A stretch of DNA of 64,000 nucleotides from Collinsella aerofaciens (GTDB lineage Bacteria > Actinomycetota > Coriobacteriia > Coriobacteriales > Coriobacteriaceae), in NCBI RefSeq assembly GCF_015546965.1, contig NZ_JADMUF010000002.1:282278-346277 (forward strand). Direction: 5' to 3'. The notes beneath the pieces were generated by a model. That model was not told the DNA's origin. It saw only the letters and a list, made by a program, of their open reading frames with translations, and ran no database searches. Positions within the stretch are counted from its first letter, which is position 1. The number at the start of each line of letters is the position of its first letter. This document shows, piece by piece, positions 42,739 to 53,293 of the stretch. The position numbers were made by a program, and so were the translations under genes.

Positions 42739-43269
42739 CTACATTTTCCAGCCACGTGAAAAAGTCGTGTACGCAGCACTGATTCGCTTTAAAGCCATGA
42801 GCGTGACAAATAGAAAGTTAAGAAGAAAGAAGGCGGCGAGACAAAATAAGATTCTCGATAATAGTTCACTGATGCTCTTGGCCAATGGGGCCATACATAG
42901 CAAACCAACAGCGAAGAGCCCATCCAAAACCGTCCACATAGATATATGAAAAGACTCGTCAACTAACACAAACTCGCGATCGAGTGGTTTTGGATCATTT
43001 TGTGAGCTCATTTGCAAGCGCAACTGAAAGAGGAGAACGGCAACACCACACATAAGGCCAGAAATAATAGAGATACAGCTAATGAGATTCGATATTAAAT
43101 CGTCAAGGTTAATGCAACTATCAGGCCATTTAAAAAATAGAGCCACCGACAGCAAAGCTGGAACAACTAGTTGCACAAATATATCGATGAGCGATATTTT
43201 ATTAGTCTGATAATTGCGGAGCGTATCAATATATTTGATTAGCAGTGGCCAGAAGTCAATTTTGCCCAT
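42739..43269 (-). CDS. Four-helix membrane protein of an unrecognised operon
   Basis: 176 residues with four hydrophobic helices: about 29-46, 56-82, 112-130 and 137-158, and a polar loop between helices 2 and 3. It ends the three-gene operon 44485-42739. In defence systems such small membrane proteins are often effectors; that is inferred from context. Low GC, unlike the core. I do not recognise the family; the layout recalls Kiwa (KwaA/KwaB), but I see no sequence support for it. Confidence 0.7.
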   Translation of the reverse strand: MGKIDFWPLLIKYIDTLRNYQTNKISLIDIFVQLVVPALLSVALFFKWPDSCINLDDLISNLISCISIISGLMCGVAVLLFQLRLQMSSQNDPKPLDREFVLVDESFHISMWTVLDGLFAVGLLCMAPLAKSISELLSRILFCLAAFFLLNFLFVTLMALKRISAAYTTFSRGWKM

Positions 43270-43299
43270 ACTATCGACCCTCCGGAGTAACCTAATAGA

Positions 43300-44205
43300 C
43301 TATTTATCTCTATTGAAGACATCCTCTGCTCTAGCGAAACTATCAAGACAAGCAGCGACAAACTGATCATCAGAAAGTGGCGGCTGTCCTGATTCATTCA
43401 ACACTTCAGTTATGGGAACTGCAAATTCTTTATCAAGCATAAACGTCTTAGTTTTTCCGTCACGTTGCTTTAGCGTGGCTAAAACTTCTTCTCGGCCAGA
43501 ATAGTTGCTTGTAACGCCAAAATACTCCGCGACAGCTTTCTTGTCTTTAATCATATCAATTATCGCTAGAGGGATGCGAAGGCCTCTTTTATGCTTCGCT
43601 ACGAATGACATAGTTCCTACGTTTGCCACGGTACCGTCTTCAATGTTTTTGGAGGGGCGATAACGCCTAAGTTCAAATTGTTCTACTCCTGTAAACGCGT
43701 CTAGTGCAGACCTTTCCTGCACGCGCTCTGATTTTAAGGATATTCCGGTAGAATGGCTGGCAATATAATTCTTTAGTGCTGTAACGGGTACTGAGGCGCC
43801 TCCGCCATTTGGAACTGATTCAACCCCAATCAACGCATAGCCAAATCCGGGGGTACATTTTATAAGAAGTCTAGAAGGAACCATGCCGGCCATTTCTTCT
43901 GTGTAGGAAATGCCGCTATCGGTCATTGTTCTTGTATCAACGACATCAACCCGTAGTCCTGCTCGACCAGATTTCAGATTGATCAAAACACTGTCATTAA
44001 TTTGTCGATAAGAATTAAACTGTATGAAGCGCTCGCCTTCATTCACTTGGAAAGGTACATTGTTGTCGTTTACAAAGCTGAAAATGTAGTCCGCTAAAGG
44101 CTTATCGCCGTAATTCGAGACATCAAGTCTTTCTTCTTTGTGCCTATATGTGTTTGCCCAAAGCCTATAGACGACAAGTGAGTGCATTGCGAATAATCCG
44201 GGCAT
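43300..44205 (-). CDS. Soluble protein of unknown family, same operon
   Basis: 301 residues, no membrane segments. ATG 44205 is used: AGGAG lies 8 nt upstream; the frame is open 8 codons further. Visible stretches: PLADYIFSFVNDNNVPFQVN, SRLLIKCTPGFGYALIGVES, LRIPLAIIDMIKDKK. The C-terminus is acidic. Its size and pairing with a four-helix protein suggest a sensor or regulator. Not recognised. Confidence 0.7.
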   Translation of the reverse strand: MPGLFAMHSLVVYRLWANTYRHKEERLDVSNYGDKPLADYIFSFVNDNNVPFQVNEGERFIQFNSYRQINDSVLINLKSGRAGLRVDVVDTRTMTDSGISYTEEMAGMVPSRLLIKCTPGFGYALIGVESVPNGGGASVPVTALKNYIASHSTGISLKSERVQERSALDAFTGVEQFELRRYRPSKNIEDGTVANVGTMSFVAKHKRGLRIPLAIIDMIKDKKAVAEYFGVTSNYSGREEVLATLKQRDGKTKTFMLDKEFAVPITEVLNESGQPPLSDDQFVAACLDSFARAEDVFNRDK

Positions 44206-44230
44206 TAGAGCATCTCCTAAAGCGATCAAA

Positions 44231-44485
44231 TTAAAATTGATGCAATTTTATTCCTGCTGGTGGACAATTAAAAATACAATGCTGCATGCTAATTAAATTA
44301 ATTTCAGCATTGGGAAATACCATTTCAACCCCTCGGCTCTCGTTAATATATTCTCCTAAACATAGGTTGCGGTTCAAGACACAGTCTGGGTCAACACTAC
44401 CGTAGTCAACATATGGGATCGTCCAATGGTTCTCAAGCAAGGAGTAATATACGGGTAATAGCATCGCTTGCTCTAAAGGCAACAA
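44231..44485 (-). CDS. Small protein, first gene of the operon
   Basis: 84 residues (MLPLEQAMLLPVYYSLLENH ... GEYINESRGVEMVFPNAEIN), unrecognised; no helix long enough to span a membrane. It ends 25 nt before the start of the next gene and shares its strand and composition. The start is uncertain, without a strong ribosome site. Confidence 0.45.
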   Translation of the reverse strand: MLPLEQAMLLPVYYSLLENHWTIPYVDYGSVDPDCVLNRNLCLGEYINESRGVEMVFPNAEINLISMQHCIFNCPPAGIKLHQF

Positions 44486-44516
44486 ACGATTCTCGGTTTA
44501 GAAGCCTGTATAAATA

Positions 44517-44559
44517 AGGCCGGACCGCTTTGTTAACTAGTAACAAAGCGGTCCGGCCT
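44517..44559 (-). terminator. Strong hairpin between island and polysaccharide cluster
   Basis: AGGCCGGACCGCTTTGTTA (44517-44535), loop ACTAG, exact complement (44541-44559): a 19-bp perfect stem. On the minus strand TTATTTAT follows, so it probably ends the polysaccharide transcript. Confidence 0.8.
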
Positions 44560-44698
44560 CAAAATGTCAGCATTAGCAAGCGGAATGATAGATGACCCTA
44601 TCGTATATGTCGCTACTCTTATTGACCCTTCTTCATTGAATCTGTAAGGGAATTTACGAGGAACTCCCGCATCTGTGGCGTCGACATCACATTGCCGA

Positions 44699-44883
44699 TC
44701 ATTGATTATCTAAATCAACTTCATGCTGCTTCATGAGCTTTTCGATTTCATGCTCATTTGATTCTTTGAGCTTTTGAACATCTGAGGCGGATATATTGCG
44801 AGCAACTGAATAAGAGCTGATACCGGAAATTATCGAGGCGAGTATTGAAACGATTTACGACGCAATTATTGATGGCTCCATGA
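44699..44883 (-). pseudogene. Small membrane/coiled-coil protein with nonsense codon
   Basis: ATG 44883, AAGGA 8 nt upstream, reads MEPSIIAS, a TAA, then IVSILASIISGISSYSVARN, one membrane helix, and a charged helix to DLDNQ. Proteins of this short type (one helix plus coiled coil) are common in phage-related loci. Another short frame, MSTPQMREFLVNSLTDSMKK (44621-44689), follows. Stretch 44560-44620 shows nothing. Confidence 0.45.
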
Positions 44884-44892
44884 TGTTATTCC

Positions 44893-46802
<1,910 letters not shown>

Positions 46803-46980
46803 CGTTTTCCCTTCAGCGGCAGCCGAAATAAAGTGCGCATTGCTGCTCAAGTCACTTATGGCTGCTTGGACAAATAATATATCGGTCGTAAATCTCTTAG
46901 GAGTCTGATACCGTTCTTGCTAATTTCCGTGATTGGATTCAGCGTTCGGTTCAGATTTAGCTTTGGTGATGGCTTTGGTT

Positions 46981-47979
46981 CTATCTCAGATCTTTAAACC
47001 TATTGAGAGCCATTTCAGTCTTGAAGTCTTCGAGAAAGTCTAAGAAGTCATATTTCGGCTCGTAGCCTAATAGCTCACGACAGTTTTCGATATCCATTAC
47101 ATAAGAAGGACCGCTTGGCATTTCAGGACGGTAAACAATCTTCGATTCAACGCCATCTGGATTGAATACCTTCGCGATACCGCGAATCCAGTCCTCGTTT
47201 GAAGTTCCAATACCGGTACCCACATTAAAGAAGCCGCCGTCAACGTTCTCTACGGTCACAGCTTTACGTAAGAGCTGACAGAAGTCCTTGACGTTTACAA
47301 CATCTTTGGCACGGGTGGGATCGCCCCAGATTTCAAGCGTTTCTCCTGCCATGGCTCGATCAATCAGCAATCGATATCCAAGTGTCCGACGCACGCCATC
47401 GACGTTGTATGTCTTGTCGGGGGTAAAGGCGTAGACAGTGGGAAGCCTGAACACAAAGCCTTTTAATCCGTACTCAGCCTGATAATGCTTGATCAAATCA
47501 ACGGCGAAGCATTTGGAAAGAGCATAGACGGTGTGATCGCCAGTCATAATAATATTGCGATCATCGTAAGGATGAATTACGGGGTTTTCCGGAGTAACGG
47601 AACCCAGCACATCGGATATGGTCTGAGCATAAAGAATGCGACCAGCACCCGTCTTACGGCAATACTCGAGTACGTTAAGGGCTCCACGGCTGTTTACGTC
47701 AATATAATCGGAAGGGTTATAGCCGCTCATATATGCTGGCAGTAAACCGGCAAGAAGAATCACCGCATGGACGCCCTCTTGGGGGAGCTGCTCTAGAGTA
47801 GAAGCATCGGACATATCTACACTTGTATAACCAATGTTGTAGCGATTGAAAAAATTCGTCTCTCTACGACCGGCGGCAAACACCTCATATTCATCTGCAG
47901 GCAGGTGATTTACTAGATCTTCGGTAAGGTATGCGCCAGTGTTGCCGGTTGCGCCGATTACTACAATCCTCTTTTTCAC
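46981..47979 (-). CDS. NAD-dependent epimerase/dehydratase
   Basis: 332 residues, extended SDR: GATGNTGAYL at 9-18, the YxxxK in YALSKCFAVD, FRLPTVYAF. Acts on a nucleotide sugar; substrate unknown. In the run aminotransferase, ATP-grasp, this gene, rfbA, rfbB it probably modifies a dTDP-sugar. Starts 2 nt after the ATP-grasp gene stop. Confidence 0.88.
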   Translation of the reverse strand: MKKRIVVIGATGNTGAYLTEDLVNHLPADEYEVFAAGRRETNFFNRYNIGYTSVDMSDASTLEQLPQEGVHAVILLAGLLPAYMSGYNPSDYIDVNSRGALNVLEYCRKTGAGRILYAQTISDVLGSVTPENPVIHPYDDRNIIMTGDHTVYALSKCFAVDLIKHYQAEYGLKGFVFRLPTVYAFTPDKTYNVDGVRRTLGYRLLIDRAMAGETLEIWGDPTRAKDVVNVKDFCQLLRKAVTVENVDGGFFNVGTGIGTSNEDWIRGIAKVFNPDGVESKIVYRPEMPSGPSYVMDIENCRELLGYEPKYDFLDFLEDFKTEMALNRFKDLR

Positions 47980-47981
47980 GG

Positions 47982-49193
47982 TTAGCTCACCTTCGCCCTC
48001 ATGAACTCACTAGGCTCCGCACGGAATGCGTCAAGCTCGGCTTGCGTGTCGAACCTAAGGAATACCGATCCAAATGCGTGATTTGCTGCCGTGAACGCCT
48101 CGATTTTGGCTCCGGGCTCAATCCACAGCTGCTCTTCGGCAAGATAAGAGACGGCGAAATCAGCTGCATACTCCATACCTGTGAACACCCCGTCGCGATC
48201 AGAGTGAAGCATCTGCTGAAACCAGAAACCGTCATAAGCGGGCATCGAAAGATTGCCAACGGGTTCGCCGAGCGCGGCCTTCACCGCCGCCATGACAAGA
48301 TCGGTCTTGCCGTCGGTGGCATATTTGAGCATCTCGCACAGTCGATTGCCGCCGCCGCGCGGAGAGCTCTCCATAATGTAGGCCCTGCCATCGGTTGCCA
48401 CGCGGGTCTCAATGTTGAATACGCCGTCACGAAGGCCCAACAGATCGGCCAGGCGCTGCAATTCCGAGACAAGCTCTATTTGTGCCCATGCTGGCAATGA
48501 TGCTGGCATTGCATACGCAGCGGGCGTGTAGGGATTTGGAACGGAGGGATCGAACAGCTGCGAGGTAAAGCTCACGCACGAGAACTTTCCGCCGCTAACG
48601 AATCCGTCGGCATCGGAGGAGTCCCCCTCCTTCTCCAAAAACTGCTCGACGATACAGCGCCCATCACGCGAAAACTCGAGAGCGTACTCAACCGCCGCCT
48701 TAAGATCCTCGGGGCCATCCACGCGCGAGCAGCCCTTCGATCCAGCCGAATCAACCGGTTTGGCAATCACGGGATAAGCAATCGAATCGGCTTCTTTCAT
48801 GGCCTCGTCGGCAGAGCGGTAGATATGAAGCTCGGGACAATTAAAGCCATTGTCGCGAAGGAAGGCGCGGTAGCGCTCTTTATCTTGAAGAATGCTGACC
48901 GCCTCATAGCTTCCCTGGAACGGCAGCCCCAGTTTCTCGGCAGCATAGGACGCGGACACTACACCGGGATCGGCAGCGAATGACATAATTCCGTCGGCCT
49001 TGCATTTTTTAGCGGCGGCAAGCACAGCCTCGTTATCGATGATGCTCGCATTGATGTAGTCATCCGAGAAGGCATGTGCATAGTTATGCGGCAAATAATC
49101 GCATGTAACGACCTTCGCGCCCAACTCGTGCGCTGCCTTAATAACCGGCAGTGCATAACGTGCCCCACCAAGAAGGAGAAGTGTCTTGCTCAT
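47982..49193 (-). CDS. ATP-grasp ligase
   Basis: 403 residues with the carbamoyl-phosphate-synthase-like ATP-grasp fold: LLLLGGARYALPVIKAAHEL at the start, VIAKPVDSAGSKGCSRV as the ATP lid, and VFNIETRVATDGRAYIMESS with the metal-binding Glu/Asn. Such enzymes join a carboxylate to an amine. Next to a sugar aminotransferase it could attach an amino acid to an amino sugar; inference. It overlaps the aminotransferase by 4 nt. Confidence 0.88.
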   Translation of the reverse strand: MSKTLLLLGGARYALPVIKAAHELGAKVVTCDYLPHNYAHAFSDDYINASIIDNEAVLAAAKKCKADGIMSFAADPGVVSASYAAEKLGLPFQGSYEAVSILQDKERYRAFLRDNGFNCPELHIYRSADEAMKEADSIAYPVIAKPVDSAGSKGCSRVDGPEDLKAAVEYALEFSRDGRCIVEQFLEKEGDSSDADGFVSGGKFSCVSFTSQLFDPSVPNPYTPAAYAMPASLPAWAQIELVSELQRLADLLGLRDGVFNIETRVATDGRAYIMESSPRGGGNRLCEMLKYATDGKTDLVMAAVKAALGEPVGNLSMPAYDGFWFQQMLHSDRDGVFTGMEYAADFAVSYLAEEQLWIEPGAKIEAFTAANHAFGSVFLRFDTQAELDAFRAEPSEFMRAKVS

Positions 49194-50329
49194 CGGTTTT
49201 CCTTTCCTGCATCCAGAACGGTATTGCAGATGCGGTCAACGTCTTCCAACGCCAAATCGGCGTACATGGGAAGCGTGATCACCTGGGATGCCGCCTTCTT
49301 TGCCACTGGCGTGCGGTCGCTTGAGTACACGCTTCGATAGCATGCGTAATCGTTGACCAGAGGATAGAAGTATTTGCGCGCGCCGACGCCAGTCTTGTCC
49401 AGGGCATCGAAAACGTCATCGCGCGTGGCGCCGAAGACACTCGGATCGAAAAGCACGGGAAGGTACGCATAGTTGTGGCGGATGTTCTTGGCGGGACGGA
49501 AAACGGTCACGCCGGCTGTGCCATCAAGGTTATCCCAATAACGCTCAGCAACGGCCTTGCGCTTGCCGATCTCGGCGTCCAGGTGACGAAGATTGCAGAC
49601 GCCCATAGCCGCGCAGAACTCATTCATCTTGGCATTGCCACCGACGTACTCAACGTCCTCGGGACCTGTAATGCCGAAGTTCTTCCATTGGTTGAGCAGC
49701 GGATACAAATCTTCATCCTTGAAGCAGACGCAACCGCCCTCGATGGTGTTGAATACCTTGGTCGCATGGAAGCTGAACATAGACGCGTCGCCGAATGCCG
49801 CCGCACTATCGCTGCTTCCGTCCTCGTTCACGCGCTCGACGCCGAAGGCATGAGCGGCATCATAGATGACCTTAAGCCCGTGACGATCAGCGATCTCCTG
49901 GATGGCATCAACATCGCAAAGATTGCCGTAAACATGCACAGGCACGATGGCGCAGGTGCGCGGGGTGATTAATCGTTCAATGCTCTCTGGATCCAACGTT
50001 AGATTCACGGGATTCACGTCGGCAAACACGGGAGTAAGTCCCTTTCGCACGATAGCGTGAGTGGTAGAGGCAAAGGTGAACGGTGTAGTGATGACCTCTC
50101 CACCGGTCGGAAGAGCCATGGCCTCGAGGATGCACTCTAGGGCATTGTGACCGTTTGTGAACAGCGCAAGGTTGTTAATTCCCAAACGCTCCTTGAGGTC
50201 AGCCTCAAGTTTCTTATGCTCAACACCCATATTGGTAAGCCAATGGCTTTCCCAAAGAGGCGCAACCTCTTCAAAGTATTCCTCCATAGGAGGCATGGAT
50301 GATCGTGTGACAAGAATGCGGTTACCCAT
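49190..50329 (-). CDS. DegT/DnrJ/EryC1-family sugar aminotransferase
   Basis: 379 residues. PLP Lys in FSFHATKVFNTIEGG, N-terminal NHALECILEAM and VYGNLCDVDAI. The family aminates keto sugars. With RfbA and RfbB its likely substrate is dTDP-4-keto-6-deoxyglucose (VioA- or FdtB-like), giving a 4- or 3-amino sugar; the position cannot be read. GGAAGG lies 8 nt before ATG 50329. Confidence 0.9.
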   Translation of the reverse strand: MGNRILVTRSSMPPMEEYFEEVAPLWESHWLTNMGVEHKKLEADLKERLGINNLALFTNGHNALECILEAMALPTGGEVITTPFTFASTTHAIVRKGLTPVFADVNPVNLTLDPESIERLITPRTCAIVPVHVYGNLCDVDAIQEIADRHGLKVIYDAAHAFGVERVNEDGSSDSAAAFGDASMFSFHATKVFNTIEGGCVCFKDEDLYPLLNQWKNFGITGPEDVEYVGGNAKMNEFCAAMGVCNLRHLDAEIGKRKAVAERYWDNLDGTAGVTVFRPAKNIRHNYAYLPVLFDPSVFGATRDDVFDALDKTGVGARKYFYPLVNDYACYRSVYSSDRTPVAKKAASQVITLPMYADLALEDVDRICNTVLDAGKENR

Positions 50330-50404
50330 ATCAGGTACCTTCCCTTCGCTATGCTGCTTTCAAAGAACGATGACTAAAACGGATACTGTATTGACACAAC
50401 GTCT

Positions 50405-51865
50405 TTAACGACGTTTTGCACCCAAGAAATCCCTAGCGGTATTGATGAGGTATTCAAAGGCTTCGAGTTTAAAAATGCCTGCGATACCAAAATAGGTAAT
50501 TGCCATTACGGCAACTTCGACAGAAATTTGAAGTCCAGGCGAGGCGACAAATGAACCGCAAAACAGCGCAAGTCCTCCTGCAATTGCTGAAATCACAAAT
50601 GCAGGAGCGATATCGCGTAATTGCTCAGAATACGAATAACCGATAACTCGTTTGTTAGGATATGCGTTAACAAATGTAGAGATAACGCCAGTAATCATAT
50701 ACATGGCGACCATTAAGTAAACGTCATGTAAACCAAACGCCGCAAACAAAATGAAGCAAATGCCATATGCCTTTTTTATTAGTTCTAACTTTAGAAATAA
50801 ATCTGAACGTCCCATCCCGTTTAGAGCTTGCAAGTTAGTGGAATGTATGGGAAGCAATGCATAGATAAAGCAATACATTTGCAAAAACGGTACACAAGGT
50901 AGCCACTTTTCTCCTAAGAGGATGCCCACAATTGGTTCGGCAGCCACAGCGAACAACGTCATGGCGGGCACGATGAGAAAAGTTGAGGTCTTGAGTGCAC
51001 GTCGAACTAAGCGCCTAACCTGCTTTACATTCGTGCGGACACGAGCAACTGCCGATAGCATAACAGGTTGTATCGCGCCATCGAGAATGTTACCAACAGC
51101 CTGGGGGTACTTTTTACCTTGTGAAACAAGACCAAGACTGGACGCATTAAATTGTTTGCCGATGAGAAGATCAGATAGAGACTGATAGCCTTGATCCAGT
51201 AGACCTGAGACGAGCAGTTTCCAGCCGTAGCCGAAATGATTTCGTGCCTTCTCAACATTGAACAAAAAACTTGGAAACCATTTCACTTGAAGTCCCAGTA
51301 CAAAGCAATTGGAAACTTGGTAAACAAGTTGCTGTAAAATAAGTGCCCATAAACCTGCGCCGAGCAAAGCGGCGCCGACGCCAAAAAAGCCCGAAATAAT
51401 TACAGCAGTAATGGTGGCGTTAAATACTTTGCGCAGTTGCAGCCCGCGCTGGACAATGGCAACCTGTACCGAATTAAACGCAGTTACAAGCAGCAGAAAG
51501 CCCAGCGATCGCATGGGCCAGACAATTCCAGGAATATCATAGAAAGCAGCGATGACAGGGGCAAACGCGAATACAGCCGCAAACAGAATAAGGGAGACGC
51601 CAAAGCTCAACCAGAACACGGTAGACAAATCCGTTTCGTCAATTTCTTCCGCCTGAACAAGCGCGGTATTCAAGCCTGAAGTAACGATAACGTTTCCGAT
51701 ATTCACGAATACCAACATAATGGCGAGCGCACCAAACTCTTTTGGAGAGAGGATGCGTGCCATAACAATTTGTACAGTGAGCTCTACAATGGCACGCCCA
51801 CCTTTTTCGAATAGTTTCCAAAAAAGAGAAGATACGGTCAGCTTTTTCAGTGAGGAATCGTACAT
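50405..51865 (-). CDS. wzx: Oligosaccharide flippase (Wzx-like)
   Basis: 486 residues, about 14 hydrophobic helices, polysaccharide-transporter/MATE-like superfamily. SSLFWKLFEKGGRAIVELTV then ARILSPKEFGALAI at the start are typical. Moves the undecaprenyl-linked repeat unit across the membrane. AT-rich like the next two genes. Only 1 nt separates it from the GT2 gene upstream. Confidence 0.9.
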   Translation of the reverse strand: MYDSSLKKLTVSSLFWKLFEKGGRAIVELTVQIVMARILSPKEFGALAIMLVFVNIGNVIVTSGLNTALVQAEEIDETDLSTVFWLSFGVSLILFAAVFAFAPVIAAFYDIPGIVWPMRSLGFLLLVTAFNSVQVAIVQRGLQLRKVFNATITAVIISGFFGVGAALLGAGLWALILQQLVYQVSNCFVLGLQVKWFPSFLFNVEKARNHFGYGWKLLVSGLLDQGYQSLSDLLIGKQFNASSLGLVSQGKKYPQAVGNILDGAIQPVMLSAVARVRTNVKQVRRLVRRALKTSTFLIVPAMTLFAVAAEPIVGILLGEKWLPCVPFLQMYCFIYALLPIHSTNLQALNGMGRSDLFLKLELIKKAYGICFILFAAFGLHDVYLMVAMYMITGVISTFVNAYPNKRVIGYSYSEQLRDIAPAFVISAIAGGLALFCGSFVASPGLQISVEVAVMAITYFGIAGIFKLEAFEYLINTARDFLGAKRR

Positions 51866-51866
51866 T

Positions 51867-52889
51867 TTACGACAACTTCCCCTGAATTCGACGACACCAT
51901 TTTCGCACGGTTAGATACAAACTCGGTGAAATACGGAAGAGTATATACTTGAATTTGCCGCTTAACCCCCGCTTGCTTGCCACAGCCAAGGCTTTCTTCG
52001 TCGGCAGTGCTGTCTTGTCGCCGCATATTAACATTGTGTCATAGATTTTCGCATTTATAGCTTCCTGAACTGCGTCGTGGAAGATGCCGTCAGAATCTCG
52101 ATCGAAGCATTTATACAACACAATATAGGAGTTCAAAATATCGAGTAGTTTTTTGTTCGATTTTGCCCATGATCCCATCATTGATTGAGCGTTGTTAACC
52201 CTATATGCGCTGGTTACCCTATCAAGGAAGAAAGCACTGCCACTTAAGGAAAGATATATTTGGTGTGCTCTGTCACCTCGAAACGCATCTTCTGGGAGCT
52301 CAGGCTGATCAAGCCAAGCGTCTCTCCTTGAAAAAAATGACGCTGTAGGGATAAAGGCGAGTTCCAATAAGTCTTTGGTGCCAAGAATCCGTTTGGCTAA
52401 AATCCCGGACTCAGATGGAAACACGGGAAGCATTTTTCCATAATTCTTCCCAGTTCGCGAATCCACCTTGATAGCGTTAGAAAAGCAATACGATAAAGAA
52501 TCGTCTTTTTCTAGTTCGTTGTGCTGTAGCTCAAGCTTATCTGGTGAAACCCAGTAGTCATCACCCTCACATAGGGCAATATACTTGGCTTTACTATTTC
52601 TTAAATAGTCGAGATACCAGAAGAGAGATCCTTGCTGATACTGATTCTCGTCTTCATAAATACCTTTTATAATGTCTGGATAACGCGTTTCATATTCTCT
52701 GATAACGTCAGCCGTACCATCAGTAGAAGCATCATCGTGTACGAGAGCTAGAAAAGGGAAAGAAGCTTTCTGTGAAACAAAACCCTCTAGCGCATCTGCA
52801 AGAAATTTTTCCTGATTATAGGCTGAGCAAACGATCAGGACCTCGCAGTCAATACTCGATATATCACTGACTTGAAAACCTCTTCTCAT
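51867..52889 (-). CDS. Glycosyltransferase family 2
   Basis: 340 residues, GT-A fold: VLIVCSAYNQEKFLADALEG, LVHDDASTDGTADVI (first Asp site) and ALCEGDDYW (DxD equivalent), about residues 18-105; the C-terminus has basic clusters. Adds a sugar to the lipid-linked repeat unit; donor unknown. Next to wzx and wzy. Confidence 0.9.
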   Translation of the reverse strand: MRRGFQVSDISSIDCEVLIVCSAYNQEKFLADALEGFVSQKASFPFLALVHDDASTDGTADVIREYETRYPDIIKGIYEDENQYQQGSLFWYLDYLRNSKAKYIALCEGDDYWVSPDKLELQHNELEKDDSLSYCFSNAIKVDSRTGKNYGKMLPVFPSESGILAKRILGTKDLLELAFIPTASFFSRRDAWLDQPELPEDAFRGDRAHQIYLSLSGSAFFLDRVTSAYRVNNAQSMMGSWAKSNKKLLDILNSYIVLYKCFDRDSDGIFHDAVQEAINAKIYDTMLICGDKTALPTKKALAVASKRGLSGKFKYILFRISPSLYLTVRKWCRRIQGKLS

Positions 52890-53064
52890 TAAAACAGCAC
52901 CTCACTAATAAATTAAGAAGTCCAAAAATTACCATGTATTTTTTAAAACGAACTTACAAGAAATTAATAATCAATCTTTTCGTTTTGACAAAAAGAAGGT
53001 AGTCACACGGATATACTCCACTTGGTTAAAGGCCATACAAACTACGCTAACAAGCGGTTGCAAT

Positions 53065-53289
53065 TTACAATCCTCTATTTCGATTTCGTATGTTCTTGGT
53101 CAAAAGCGCTGTAAGGAAACACACCATTGCCGTAATAAATAAACATAAGATAAAAGCAACAGGCGAGCAGACGTACCAACGAAATGCAGCGAAAGCTACG
53201 CAATAGGTAACAAGCAATATGGAATAATCAGTCAAATAAAATATCGAAATAGGATGCGAATGGTATTTTGGAGCGCCTATATTCTTCAA
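53065..53289 (-). CDS. Small membrane protein in the polysaccharide cluster
   Basis: 74 residues with two hydrophobic helices (about 22-38 and 42-62) and a basic tail RNRNRGL. It lies 4 nt after the EpsG-like gene, which supports expression. Not recognised. Confidence 0.6.
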   Translation of the reverse strand: MKNIGAPKYHSHPISIFYLTDYSILLVTYCVAFAAFRWYVCSPVAFILCLFITAMVCFLTALLTKNIRNRNRGL

Positions 53290-53293
53290 AGGT

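Noticed and set aside
42739-44205. Kiwa system (KwaA/KwaB)
   Set aside because: Sizes and a four-helix protein are similar, but I could see no sequence motif to support it.
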